Origin: Candidatus Thiothrix anitrata
GTDB lineage: Bacteria > Pseudomonadota > Gammaproteobacteria > Thiotrichales > Thiotrichaceae
NCBI RefSeq assembly: GCF_017901155.1
Contig: NZ_CP072800.1
Coordinates: 2,693,283-2,757,282, forward strand
DNA: 64,000 bases
Direction: 5' to 3'
Under the pieces are notes generated by a model. It had not been told where the DNA came from. It saw only the letters and a list, made by a program, of their open reading frames with translations, and did no database searches. Position numbers and translations under genes: made by a program. Below, one piece after another: positions 38,052 to 48,050 of the stretch; positions within the stretch are counted from its first letter, which is position 1; each line of letters starts with the position of its first letter.

Positions 38052-39437
38052 TCATGATTTCGTTGCCTTTTTGGTGAGTTCGCGGGGTTGCTGTGTGGGT
38101 TTTAGTTTAGCACGCTCCGCCTTAATCCGCTCCAACAGCGCGGCGGCACTATTCTCACCGCTAATCAGATCAGGGTTTTGCTCACGCCAGTCTTTGGTGA
38201 GTTCGCCGCTGAACGCCTGTGCAAGAATCGACTGCGTAAGATGATTAACGCTCTCCATCGCGGTTTTCACCTGCGCCGCCACCTTATCCGCAAACCCAAA
38301 CAACTCCTCCACCCGCCGAACAATCTCCTCCTGCTCTTCAATTGAAGGCAAAGGAATCGGTATATCTCTAACCTTTTTTAAATTAAGGTTTGGTTGATTT
38401 CCACCAGCAGCAGCCCGTCTGGTTTCTTCATAATTAGAAATTAATATAAACTTTAGGAATGTCAGATCAATTGCTTTATCATGAATTGTAATAGCCGCGC
38501 ACGCCTGATTACAGGCAGCAGAAATTTTCATTTCCGTTACTTGCCCGCGAGTTTTTCCCTCCCCATACATGGCAAGCAATAATGTGCCTTCAGGAAAAAC
38601 TTTTAAGCTACATTCTTTTACTGCTTGCTCTGTGACAAATTGCTCTGCTTCATAGGTAAATGATTTTCCGGTTGCAGCACTGGTTAACCAAGGAATATCG
38701 CCTCCATCCCAGAATTTATTTTCAGTACGCTTGGGGGTTGTTCCTGTTGAAACGTCTGCTACTGTACCAATGGTTTCTTCTCTCCAGCCAATAAGCTCCT
38801 TCGTTCCCCGCCAATCCTCCGTCAGCTCCCCACTAACTGCCGCAGCCAACACCGACTGCCGGAACTGCTTCAGTATGCCGGGAATGCTCTCAAGGCGGGC
38901 TTTGGTGCTTTCGACCTGAGCGAGGAGGGAGTCGAGTTTTTCGGCTATGACTTTTTGTTCGGTTAATGGAGCCACAAATAACTCGCAGTCTCTTATTCTA
39001 AACAATGCAAGCTTTGGTTGACCACTAGAAACAGTTTTTTCAATAAATTGATTTTTTGCATAGTTTGAGTTTAAGAAAAACTTAAGGTAATTTTTATTTA
39101 TTTCAATATCACATATCTTTGCTGCATTTTCGGTCAGGCTTGCACCATCAAGATAATCTGGAATACTTCCAACAAGACCAATTGTACCAGCGATACTGAT
39201 GTACAAATCACCTTTGTTTATCGTATAAGTTGAAATATCATTAAAGGTATCCTCATCAATATACTTCAAACCTAACGTAATAATATTTCCATCCTGAAAA
39301 TCCGTAACCCTCAGATATGGATGATTTGTTGGACTATTCGAGAAAGACGTTCCTTTGGGAAGTCGTTTACCACCTTTTACATTTGCAATAGAAGAAATCG
39401 TTGAGCAAACCCACTCTTCAGGAAGCTTATTATCCAT
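38052..39437 (-). CDS. hsdS: Type I restriction-modification system specificity subunit HsdS
   Basis: 461 residues, DNA sequence-recognition subunit. Two target-recognition domains alternate with two conserved spacer helices, seen as QSVLAAAVSGELTEDWR and QSILAQAFSGELTKDWR, with a matching pair of L-P-x-x-E-Q-x-x-I segments (PLTEQKVIAEKLDSLLAQVE and PSIEEQEEIVRRVEELF). The start overlaps the hsdM stop by one base (TAATG), the usual coupling. Codon use in the recognition domains is more AT-rich than in neighbours, as is common for exchanged HsdS domains. Frame intact. Confidence 0.95.
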   Translation of the reverse strand: MDNKLPEEWVCSTISSIANVKGGKRLPKGTSFSNSPTNHPYLRVTDFQDGNIITLGLKYIDEDTFNDISTYTINKGDLYISIAGTIGLVGSIPDYLDGASLTENAAKICDIEINKNYLKFFLNSNYAKNQFIEKTVSSGQPKLALFRIRDCELFVAPLTEQKVIAEKLDSLLAQVESTKARLESIPGILKQFRQSVLAAAVSGELTEDWRGTKELIGWREETIGTVADVSTGTTPKRTENKFWDGGDIPWLTSAATGKSFTYEAEQFVTEQAVKECSLKVFPEGTLLLAMYGEGKTRGQVTEMKISAACNQACAAITIHDKAIDLTFLKFILISNYEETRRAAAGGNQPNLNLKKVRDIPIPLPSIEEQEEIVRRVEELFGFADKVAAQVKTAMESVNHLTQSILAQAFSGELTKDWREQNPDLISGENSAAALLERIKAERAKLKPTQQPRELTKKATKS

Positions 39438-40966
39438 TAGTTATTTCCTAGAGCTGTTATAAGACTTTGCAGGTCTTTGAGGGCGGCTTGGAGTTCGGTA
39501 ATGGCGGTTTGTGCCAGCACGTCAGGTTTGGGTAGGGTGGAAGCGTCCACGCTGCTGTCGTCTTTGAGCCAGCTAATGTCGAGCGAGTCGCCTTTTTGGT
39601 CACGGATATAATCGCGGGAGAAGCACCGCCAGCGTGAGGTTTCGGCGTTATGGGCTTTTTCGGCATCGCTGAATGACCATTCGCCTTCGGTGCGCGGGCT
39701 GCTGCCATCGGATTTGTCGCCATAGACAGCTTCAAACGGTTTCAGGTGATCTTCGGTAAACGGCGTGCGCTTGCCGAAACTCGGCATATTGGTGCGCAAG
39801 TCATACACCCAGACCTGTTGTGTGCTGTTTTCCTCTTGGCGTGGATCAGTCGCGCTGCCCTTGTTGAAAAACAGCACGTTGGTCTTTACCCCATGCGCGT
39901 AGAAAATCCCGGTCGGCAACCGCAGGATGGTATGCAGGTTGCACTTGTTCATCAGGTCAGCGCGGACACTCGTCCCCACCCCCGCTTCAAACAGCACGTT
40001 GTCCGGCAACACCACCCCCGCACGCCCACCCGGTTTCAGGTTGCGGTAAATATGCTGCAAAAACGCCAATTGCTTATTACTGGTGTCATACGTCAGGTCA
40101 TCGCGGGTAATGCTCGCCTCACCACCCTTGGATGTACCAAACGGCGGATTCGCCAAAATCAGGTCAGCCGCAGGCAAGCCCGCCCCTTTCGCCCCCAGTG
40201 CATTACCCAAATGCACCACCCCGCTGTCACCGCCATCCATGCCATGCAGCATACAATTCATCAACGCCAAACGGCGGGTATTCGGCACCAGTTCCACCCC
40301 GGTAAATGCCTTGGTGCGCTGAAACTCGGCTTGCTTTGCGCTGAGGTTAAACAGGTCGTCGGTCTGTGACTTGATGTAATGGTCAGCGGCAATCAAGAAG
40401 CCCGCCGTGCCAGCCGCCGGGTCTTGAATCAGTTCCCCCTGCTGTGGTCGCAGGCAACGCACCATGCTATTGATCAAGGCACGCGGGGTGAAATACTGCC
40501 CCGCCCCGGACTTGGTTTCGTTGGCATTCTTTTCTAGCAAGCCTTCGTACAAATCGCCCAAGCCGTCTTCTTGAATGCTGTACCAGTCGATACCGTCCAG
40601 TGCTTTCACCAACTGGCGCAAATGGCGCGGCTCACGCAAGCGGGTATGCGCATCGGCATAAATCGCCGTAATCAGCGGGTCTTGGTGGATGGTTTTCCCC
40701 CAGACATCCTTGCCCGTGGACAACGCCAACAAGATGCGCTTGTAGTCATTCAAGAGCGGAATGCCGTCCTTATCGCGCAGGTTTTCCCAACGGCAACCCT
40801 CTGGCAAGGGATGTTTTTTCAAGGTGCCTGCTTCGGTTTTCTCATGCACCATCTTGATGAACAGCAACAACACCAGTTCCGTCACGTAATCGCTGTAATT
40901 GATGCCGTCATCGCGCAGCACATCACAGAGATTCCAGAGCTTTTGCACTATGTCGTTGTGGGTCAT
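39437..40966 (-). CDS. hsdM: Type I restriction-modification system methyltransferase subunit HsdM
   Basis: N6-adenine DNA methyltransferase of the type I system. ATG 40966 (MTHNDIVQKLW) is chosen because AAGGA lies upstream; a longer in-frame extension overlaps hsdR and has no site. The N-terminal HsdM_N domain precedes the AdoMet motif DPAAGTAGFLIAA and the catalytic NPPFG (DLILANPPFGTSKGG). About 509 residues. Partner of hsdS (overlap) and hsdR (49 bp upstream). Confidence 0.96.
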   Translation of the reverse strand: MTHNDIVQKLWNLCDVLRDDGINYSDYVTELVLLLFIKMVHEKTEAGTLKKHPLPEGCRWENLRDKDGIPLLNDYKRILLALSTGKDVWGKTIHQDPLITAIYADAHTRLREPRHLRQLVKALDGIDWYSIQEDGLGDLYEGLLEKNANETKSGAGQYFTPRALINSMVRCLRPQQGELIQDPAAGTAGFLIAADHYIKSQTDDLFNLSAKQAEFQRTKAFTGVELVPNTRRLALMNCMLHGMDGGDSGVVHLGNALGAKGAGLPAADLILANPPFGTSKGGEASITRDDLTYDTSNKQLAFLQHIYRNLKPGGRAGVVLPDNVLFEAGVGTSVRADLMNKCNLHTILRLPTGIFYAHGVKTNVLFFNKGSATDPRQEENSTQQVWVYDLRTNMPSFGKRTPFTEDHLKPFEAVYGDKSDGSSPRTEGEWSFSDAEKAHNAETSRWRCFSRDYIRDQKGDSLDISWLKDDSSVDASTLPKPDVLAQTAITELQAALKDLQSLITALGNN

Positions 40967-41015
40967 CGGGGTTCCTTGAAGTTGGTTAAGCGAGGCGGGA
41001 TTATAGCAGATGCGC

Positions 41016-44000
41016 TTAAGCCGCTTCCCACAAGTGCGCACTGATTTCGCTTAACACCGTATCCAACTGATTGCCGAGAATCTTGTCCATTTGTTTTGCG
41101 CCGCCCTGTTCCCCAAAACGGTTGTTAACGAATGTGCGGTCAACAATCACTTCAAACACCAGTTGTTTACCGAGTCTATCCAACCACTTGCGTTGCGCCG
41201 CCGTCCAGGAATGCTGTTGGTAGAGTTTATTCATGGCATTTTGCACCCGTTGCTCAAACGGGATTAACGCTTCCCCCAAAGCAGCCTGCCGGATATAGCC
41301 GATAATGCTGGCAGCAATTTCCTGGCTGGTTGCGCTACGCCAGGCACTTTTCAGACCCACTTCGGAAAAACCGGAATTATCCAGCAACACCCGTATTTCC
41401 TTGAGTTGCTCGCGGGTTAAATCTTTAGGGCGGTTTACCACCACTGCCAGTGCGGCGGACAGATTGATTTGCTCACGGACGAAACGGTTGAAGCTGTCCA
41501 GATAGTCTTCCGGTTTGCCATATTCACCATAGCTTTGCTCGCGTACCAGCAATTTATCTTCATGGTGGGAAATCACGGGATTACTGTTACTGCCCAGTAG
41601 GGTTTTTACGGCGGCGACCTGTTCCAGAAATTTGCTGTGCTGGCGCAGGAACTGGCTGGCTTGTTGCGGGCCGAGGGTGTGCAAATGCTGATGCAATTCG
41701 GCAGGGTTGATGCCCCATTGTTCCTGCAACTGCTCCAGTTGGGTTTTCAGCGCAGGCTTTTGTTCGGCTTCATTGGTGGCTTTGCGCATCACCTGCATGA
41801 CTTTCTGCCCAAGTTGGGCAAGGATTACGTCGGCTTGTGACGAGTTGCTGTCATCGCCGGGGGCATCCAGTGCCTGTTGCAGGATGGTGGGGTCGGTCAG
41901 TTCTTGTGCGAGTTGTTCCAGCGTGATGGCTGGGTTTTTCACCAGCGGTTTCATGGTATTCACGGTTGCCAGTGCCGCATAAATATCCACAGGGTCATAG
42001 ATGCGGAATACTGTCTTGCCGATCTCGTCACAACGGCGCGTTGCCCGCCCCAGCATCTGTTCAAACAGGATGCGGGATTTCACCCGGCGCAAGAACACCA
42101 GATTGCAGATAGGTTTTACGTCAATACCGGTGGTGAGCAAGTCAACCGTAATGGCAATAGTGGGGTAGCGTTCGTTCTTGAATTCCTTGATGCGCTTGGC
42201 GACCTGATCGCTTTGCCCGGTAATTTTCACCACCGCCGACTGTTTGTATTCATCCCCGTACAAGTCTTTGAACGCCTTATCGAGCAAGCGTTTGACCATA
42301 TCGGCATGGAGGTTGTTATGTGCCGGAGCGCAAAAAATCAGGGTCTTTTCATCGCCAAAGGGGTCAAGTTCCTGAGCAAGCTGGTTGCAGATCACCTCAT
42401 TGAATTTTTCGACAATCACCTGACGATTGAAAGCATCCACCTCGAAATCCAGCTCATCGTCCAGTTCAGCCGCCTCTACCTTGCCTGTTTTCACATCAAT
42501 GTAATCAACCGTTGCACCTTTGCTGAAATGAATACCGTTTTGCGTCAGCAAGGTTTGGTAACGGATCGGCGGTTCGTGGTCGATTAACCAATCATCCGCC
42601 ACTGCTTCCCGGTAGGAATAGGTGTAAACGGGTTTGCCGAAAATTTCCGAGGTGTGTTTGGCAGGCGTGGCGGTCAAGCCGATTTTGACCGCATCGAAAT
42701 AATCCAGCACCCGCCGGTAACTGGAAAGGTATTGGTTGGCATCGCGGGTGGCGAGTTCGCCTTCGGTCATTTCCTGATCCAGCGTATAACCCCGATGGGC
42801 TTCATCCACAATAATGCAATCAAAGAAATCCACGGGCGGCGGCTGGTCAGTCATCAATACGCGCTTGACCAATGCCTGTACGGTAGCAACCTGTACCCGG
42901 TCGGCTGCACCCGCCCTATCAGCCAGTTCAGCGATGTTATAGCTTTTCCAAAGCGTCTGGTTTTGCTCCAACACCACATCCTTAAAGGAGTCGATGGCCT
43001 GATCGCCCAAGCTGGTGCGGTCTACCAAAAACAGGATGCGCTTGAAACGTTCCGCTTTCAGGAAACGGTAAATCAAGCCAATAATGGTACGGGTTTTGCC
43101 GGTTCCGGTTGCCATCGCCAATAAGCAGTCGCGCTGCCCGGTTTCCAACGCGGCTTCAACCGCCTGCACCGCTTTTTCCTGATAATCACGCAAACCCAAA
43201 TAGGCAAAGCCTTCTTCACGTAATTGGGCTTCTGCGTCTGCCTTGCTGCGTTTGAGCTTGTCCAGCAAGCCTTCCGGGCTGTGGAAGTTTTGCAACGCCT
43301 GCTTGAGGTGACTGTCAGCGCGGACATCCCGAAACCAGATACCGGATTGTTCAGCCAGTTGCTTGATGTAGGGGCGACCATTGCAGGAATAGACAAATGG
43401 CACATGGTAATGCCCGTCCTTGTGATCGGCCCAAGCGATGGTTCTGCCTGCCAGTTCCCACGCGCTTTGCATAATGTCCGTCACTGACATGCCCAGACTG
43501 TAACGTTCTGCCTGTTCGATCTTACCTGCCACATTCAGGTTGGCCTTTTTGGCTTCGACCACAGCGATGGGTGTTAGCCCGAAGAACAGTACATAATCGG
43601 CTTTCTCCCTGCCCTTGGTTGGCCATTCAGCAATGGCGCGGTTCACCCCTTTTTCCGGGCGGATGCCTTTCTGGTAGGTGAGTTGCTGGGTATCCGCTTC
43701 CCAACCAGCATCCACCAGTTGTTGATCAATCAGAACGCGGGTCAATTCCTCACTGAGATGAATTTGCTGACCGGCAGTTTTGCCTCGGCTGGTAGCATTG
43801 CGCCGCTGTTCCTGAAGTTCGGCTTTGGTTTTTTCGTCGAGTTGTTCCTGAAGTTGTTTGAGCCGGGTTTCGTAATGTTTTTCCTGTTGTTTGAGTGCCT
43901 GTTCTGCCTCAGCGACCATAGCGGCAAACTGGCGGGATTCCTGATCCATCATGTCTGCCAGTTCGGCGTATTCCGACTTTTCTTGCGTCAGCAGCGTGTT

Positions 44001-44525
44001 CAGCTCCTGATTGCCCTCCAGTTCCTGATGGGTTTCCCGTAGCTGGGCTTTGAGCTGATCAATCTGCGTCTGAAGTGTTCTTAATCCGGTACTGGGGTCT
44101 GAAGGCGGCTTGAAAGCACCGGGTTTGAAAGGCTTGTCTTTGCTGCTGAAGGTGCGGTGAAACCAGATGGCCAGTTCCCGCGCCATTTTGAGTCCATTCA
44201 TCGCCGCTTTGTGATGGGTACGGAATTCATGCGTTGCCCGGTTGCCCTCAATCCGCAGGGTATGGAACAGGTTTTTGACGGTCGGTTCCAGACGGATTTC
44301 ACGATCTAAACGGTACAACAACTCTTGCTGGGTCGTCTGGCTATCAAACGGAATACCGAGTTTGACGGCAATATGCTGTGCCATTGCTTCACCCAACTGG
44401 CGCAACTTAATCAGGGTGGTATTGGGATCGCTGGCAAACACGTTTTCTGCTGTGGTTGCCAACTGCAAAAACAGCGGATCGTGTTCACCCAAAAAACCGA
44501 AATTGCTTTCCAAATCATTAGCCAC
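41016..44525 (-). CDS. hsdR: Type I restriction enzyme HsdR subunit
   Basis: 1169 residues, ATP-dependent translocase and endonuclease. An N-terminal DUF4145-type domain (TLRIEGNRATHEFRTHHKAA) is followed by a long coiled coil. The HsdR_N nuclease has VEAKKANLNVAG. The helicase shows MATGTGKTRT, DEAHRGY and GLTATPAKHTSE, and the last part matches the EcoEI-type C terminus. The presence of the DUF4145 and coiled-coil region places it in the EcoEI/type IB-like branch. It is the first gene of the operon hsdR-hsdM-hsdS, all intact. Confidence 0.96.
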   Translation of the reverse strand: MANDLESNFGFLGEHDPLFLQLATTAENVFASDPNTTLIKLRQLGEAMAQHIAVKLGIPFDSQTTQQELLYRLDREIRLEPTVKNLFHTLRIEGNRATHEFRTHHKAAMNGLKMARELAIWFHRTFSSKDKPFKPGAFKPPSDPSTGLRTLQTQIDQLKAQLRETHQELEGNQELNTLLTQEKSEYAELADMMDQESRQFAAMVAEAEQALKQQEKHYETRLKQLQEQLDEKTKAELQEQRRNATSRGKTAGQQIHLSEELTRVLIDQQLVDAGWEADTQQLTYQKGIRPEKGVNRAIAEWPTKGREKADYVLFFGLTPIAVVEAKKANLNVAGKIEQAERYSLGMSVTDIMQSAWELAGRTIAWADHKDGHYHVPFVYSCNGRPYIKQLAEQSGIWFRDVRADSHLKQALQNFHSPEGLLDKLKRSKADAEAQLREEGFAYLGLRDYQEKAVQAVEAALETGQRDCLLAMATGTGKTRTIIGLIYRFLKAERFKRILFLVDRTSLGDQAIDSFKDVVLEQNQTLWKSYNIAELADRAGAADRVQVATVQALVKRVLMTDQPPPVDFFDCIIVDEAHRGYTLDQEMTEGELATRDANQYLSSYRRVLDYFDAVKIGLTATPAKHTSEIFGKPVYTYSYREAVADDWLIDHEPPIRYQTLLTQNGIHFSKGATVDYIDVKTGKVEAAELDDELDFEVDAFNRQVIVEKFNEVICNQLAQELDPFGDEKTLIFCAPAHNNLHADMVKRLLDKAFKDLYGDEYKQSAVVKITGQSDQVAKRIKEFKNERYPTIAITVDLLTTGIDVKPICNLVFLRRVKSRILFEQMLGRATRRCDEIGKTVFRIYDPVDIYAALATVNTMKPLVKNPAITLEQLAQELTDPTILQQALDAPGDDSNSSQADVILAQLGQKVMQVMRKATNEAEQKPALKTQLEQLQEQWGINPAELHQHLHTLGPQQASQFLRQHSKFLEQVAAVKTLLGSNSNPVISHHEDKLLVREQSYGEYGKPEDYLDSFNRFVREQINLSAALAVVVNRPKDLTREQLKEIRVLLDNSGFSEVGLKSAWRSATSQEIAASIIGYIRQAALGEALIPFEQRVQNAMNKLYQQHSWTAAQRKWLDRLGKQLVFEVIVDRTFVNNRFGEQGGAKQMDKILGNQLDTVLSEISAHLWEAA

Positions 44526-44636
44526 AGCGAGATGCCCTTTGAACTGTCCTCAAATAGGAACATCCCGAATATAAGCATTAATTGAGCAGGAAGCAAAAAT
44601 TTATCAGTCTGTCATCGCTGAAGAGAAAACAAAACG

Positions 44637-44659
44637 CCCCTCCTTTGCAAAAGGAGGGG
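44637..44659 (-). terminator. Hairpin terminator for the transglutaminase-DUF2126 operon
   Basis: CCCCTCCTTT (44637-44646) pairs with AAAGGAGGGG (44650-44659). On the minus strand it is followed by CGTTTTGTTTTC. The repeat also resembles the palindromic G/C-rich repeat seen near 61540-61575. Confidence 0.65.
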
Positions 44660-44683
44660 AGGGGGCGGATTTTCTTCTCGCAA

Positions 44684-47600
44684 TTAACCCCGCCGTAAAT
44701 CCAACGTATACGGATAATCCGCATTCACCTCTTCCGGCGGTGGACTCATCGGCTGCGGCTTAGCCCCATGCTCATAGAACGCCCGCGTCGCTTCCGACAA
44801 GAACTTCGGCTCAATCACACCCGGCGTATGCTCCTCACGGAAACGCGAGAAACGCCGACTTTCCGCCTCATACGCATTCACCGGGAAGATCTCAGAGTTG
44901 CGCCCGCCCGGATGCGACACATGGTAAGTACACCCACCCACCGAACGCCCATTCCAGGTATCAATAATGTCGAACACCAGCGGCGCATGAATCCCAATGG
45001 TCGGATGCAACGCGGAAGGCGGCTGCCAAGCGCGGAACCGCACCCCAGCCACATACTCACCCTTCACGCCCGTCGCCTTCATCGGCACACGCCGCCCATT
45101 ACACGCCACCACGTAGCGCGAATCGGTCAAACCATTGATTTTCACCTGCACCCGTTCCAGCGACGAATCCACAAACCGCGCAGTGCCTTGGCTACTCAAT
45201 TCCTCACCCAATACATTCCACGGCTCTAACGCCGCCCGCAATTCCAGCTCAATGCCGCAATATTGCACGCGCCCATACACCGGGAAACGGAACTCATGGA
45301 ACGGAGCCAACCATTCCAACTGGAACGGATACCCCGCCGCCTGCAAATCCGCGCACACGTCCTTCATGTCCTCCCACACGTAATGCGGCAACATGAAACG
45401 GTCGTGCAATGCAGTACCCCACCGCACCAAACGATGCGCATACGGCGTATTCCAGAAACGCACCATCAATGTACGAATCAGCAACATCTGTACCAACGAC
45501 ATCCGCGCATGAGGCGGCATTTCAAACCCACGGAATTCCAGCAAGCCTTGGCGACCACTGAAAGAATCCGGCGAATACAGCTTGTCGATGCAGAACTCGG
45601 CGCGATGCGTATTCCCGGTAATATCAATCAGCAAGTTGCGCAGCAAACGGTCAACCAACCAGGGCTGGTCATTATGTCCGCTCGGCATTTGCTGGAACGC
45701 GATTTCCAGCTCATACAAACTCTCATCTCTCGCCTCATCGACCCGTGGCGCTTGGCTGGTCGGCCCCAAGAACATGCCAGAGAACAGGTAAGATAGTGCT
45801 GGATGGTGCTGCCAAAACGTCAACAAACTGCGCAAGACATCCGGCTGACGCAAGAACGGGCTATCGCTCGGCGTAGCCGCACCCAGCGTGACGTGATTGC
45901 CGCCGCCTGTGCCAGTATGCCGCCCATCCAGCATGAATTTTTCCGCACCCAGCCGCGACAACCGCGCTTCTTCGTACAGAATTTCAGTATTCTCAACCAA
46001 TTCCTTCCACGTCGTCGCCGGATGAATATTCACCTCGATAACACCCGGATCAGGCGTAACCTTGAACGACTTCAAGCGCGGATCAGACGGCGGCTCGTAG
46101 CCTTCCAGCAAAATCGGCATTTTCAATTCGGCAGCAGTGGTTTCCAGCGTTGCCACCAAATCCAGATAATGCTCCAAGAAATGCAATGGTGGCAGGAACA
46201 CATACAAACGCCCTTCCCGCGCCTGCACGCACAAGGTAGTACGCGGCACTTCGCGCCATTCCTTCACCATCGTCTTGGTCGCATCGGCGTGCTGCAACGT
46301 CGGCTCAGGCGGGGCAACATACGCGCTGTAACGCTGCTCGACTTCGCCGTGGAAATCCGTCAATGCCGGACGGTCTTCAAACGGGCAAGGCTGCGCTTCG
46401 ACTTCGCGCTCATCCTCAGCCGTCCACGCCAAACTATCCAGTGGCAGGCGGAAACCCATCGGTGAATTGCCGGGAATCAAATACATCTCTTGGCGGCGGA
46501 ATTCCCACGGCGCACTCGCCCAAGCTTTGGCGGCATCATCCCAACGCAAGGGCAGCGCGTAACCCGTCGGCACATCCAAACCGCGCTGCAACGCCAGCAC
46601 TAAATCGTTACGGTGCTTGCTATCCCGCAGATTCAGGGTCAACCAATCCACATTCGCAGGCTGGTTCGCCTCTTTCCACAAGTAATACAAACGGTCTTCG
46701 TAACCCGGCACGAGGTACTTTTTGTTTAAGCCGAGCTTGGCACACACCGTTTCGGCAAACAGCTTGGCGTGCGTATCGTCGTAACCGTAATCCTTCTGAT
46801 CATCCGCCACCAGCGCAGGATCTTTCCACACCGGCACACCGTCCGGTCGCCAGAAACAACCCAACGCCCAACGCGGGAACGGTTCGCCCGGATACCACTT
46901 GCCCTGCCCGAATTGCAGCGCACTGCCCGGCGCAAACACCTTCTGCATACGCCGCAACAACACGCCCGCCCGTTCACGTTTGTGTTCGCCCAAGGCCGCC
47001 GTGTTCCACTCCGCCCCATCCATATCGTCAATGGAAACGAAGGTCGGCTCACCACCCATCGTCAGCCGCACGTCGCCACGCACCAAATCAGCTTCGACCT
47101 GATTACCCAACGCCAGCACATCCGCCCATTGCTCATCCGAATACGGCTTGGTCACACGCGGGTCTTCAAGAATGCGGCGCACATTGTTGTGGAAATCGAA
47201 CTCGACTTCGCATTTATCGGTGAAACCATCAATCGGCGCAGCACTGCCCGGCGAAGGCGTACACGCCAACGGAATATGCCCCTCACCTGCGAACAGCCCC
47301 GATGTCGGGTCAAGTCCGATCCAGCCTGCACCCGGCAAATACACCTCTGTCCAAGCGTGCAAATCGGTGAAATCCACTTCTGTCCCGCTAGGGCCATCCA
47401 ACGCCTTTTGGTCAGCCGTCAATTGCACCAAATAGCCCGACACAAACCGCGCCGCCAAGCCTAAATGCCGCAAAATTTGCACCAGCAACCACGCCGAATC
47501 GCGGCAAGACCCCGTTTTCTTGGTCAGGGTTTCCTCACACGATTGCACCCCCGGTTCGAGGCGGATGTTGTAACCAATGTCCTGCTGCAAACGGCTGTTA

Positions 47601-48043
47601 ATCGCCACCAAAAACAGCACGGTATTCGGCTGCTTATGGTCAACACCCTTCAGCCATTCCTTCAATAATTCGCCGTCTTCGGCAATTTCCAAGTACGGAA
47701 TCAGCTCTTTCTGTAACGCTTTGTCGTACTTGAACGGGTACTTCATGGCGTAATCTTCCACGAAGAAATCGAACGGGTCGATCGTCACCATATCGGCAAT
47801 CACATCGACTTCCACGCTGAATTCCATCGTTTTTTCGGGGAATACCAGCCGTGCCAGCCAGTTACCGAACGGATCTTGCTGCCAGTTGATGTAATGCTTT
47901 TCCGGCTTGATTTTCAGCGAATACGCCAGAATCGGCGTGCGCGAATGCACCGCCGGGCGCAAACGCACCACATGCGGCGACAGGTTCACCGGACGGTCAA
48001 ATTTATAGCCGGTGTAATGGTTTAAAGCGACGTGAATACTCAT
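44684..48043 (-). CDS. Large transglutaminase-like protein with DUF2126
   Basis: 1119 residues. The N-terminal ~270 residues are a bacterial transglutaminase-like module with catalytic Cys in GSCRDSAWLLVQILRHLG, His in DFTDLHAWTEVYLP and Asp in WIGLDPTSGL. The rest is DUF2126 with VDVGE-like VRGDVRLTMGGEPTFVS and the ATP-binding-like C-terminal LTVRFWNTPYAHRLVRW. The gene belongs to a conserved set with alpha-E, circularly permuted ATP-grasp and Anbu, thought to ligate and process peptides. The last codons are 7 bp from the alpha-E gene stop. Confidence 0.93.
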   Translation of the reverse strand: MSIHVALNHYTGYKFDRPVNLSPHVVRLRPAVHSRTPILAYSLKIKPEKHYINWQQDPFGNWLARLVFPEKTMEFSVEVDVIADMVTIDPFDFFVEDYAMKYPFKYDKALQKELIPYLEIAEDGELLKEWLKGVDHKQPNTVLFLVAINSRLQQDIGYNIRLEPGVQSCEETLTKKTGSCRDSAWLLVQILRHLGLAARFVSGYLVQLTADQKALDGPSGTEVDFTDLHAWTEVYLPGAGWIGLDPTSGLFAGEGHIPLACTPSPGSAAPIDGFTDKCEVEFDFHNNVRRILEDPRVTKPYSDEQWADVLALGNQVEADLVRGDVRLTMGGEPTFVSIDDMDGAEWNTAALGEHKRERAGVLLRRMQKVFAPGSALQFGQGKWYPGEPFPRWALGCFWRPDGVPVWKDPALVADDQKDYGYDDTHAKLFAETVCAKLGLNKKYLVPGYEDRLYYLWKEANQPANVDWLTLNLRDSKHRNDLVLALQRGLDVPTGYALPLRWDDAAKAWASAPWEFRRQEMYLIPGNSPMGFRLPLDSLAWTAEDEREVEAQPCPFEDRPALTDFHGEVEQRYSAYVAPPEPTLQHADATKTMVKEWREVPRTTLCVQAREGRLYVFLPPLHFLEHYLDLVATLETTAAELKMPILLEGYEPPSDPRLKSFKVTPDPGVIEVNIHPATTWKELVENTEILYEEARLSRLGAEKFMLDGRHTGTGGGNHVTLGAATPSDSPFLRQPDVLRSLLTFWQHHPALSYLFSGMFLGPTSQAPRVDEARDESLYELEIAFQQMPSGHNDQPWLVDRLLRNLLIDITGNTHRAEFCIDKLYSPDSFSGRQGLLEFRGFEMPPHARMSLVQMLLIRTLMVRFWNTPYAHRLVRWGTALHDRFMLPHYVWEDMKDVCADLQAAGYPFQLEWLAPFHEFRFPVYGRVQYCGIELELRAALEPWNVLGEELSSQGTARFVDSSLERVQVKINGLTDSRYVVACNGRRVPMKATGVKGEYVAGVRFRAWQPPSALHPTIGIHAPLVFDIIDTWNGRSVGGCTYHVSHPGGRNSEIFPVNAYEAESRRFSRFREEHTPGVIEPKFLSEATRAFYEHGAKPQPMSPPPEEVNADYPYTLDLRRG

Positions 48044-48050
48044 TTAGCCC

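Noticed and set aside
44637-44659. Mobile-element terminal repeat
   Set aside because: Only one palindrome is present here, correctly placed as a terminator for the minus-strand operon; similarity to the prmC repeat is noted but slight.
46363-47223. Long reading frame on the plus strand inside the DUF2126 gene
   Set aside because: It has no recognisable domain and lies antisense to a clear 1119-residue gene; many similar shadows occur in this region because of the base composition.
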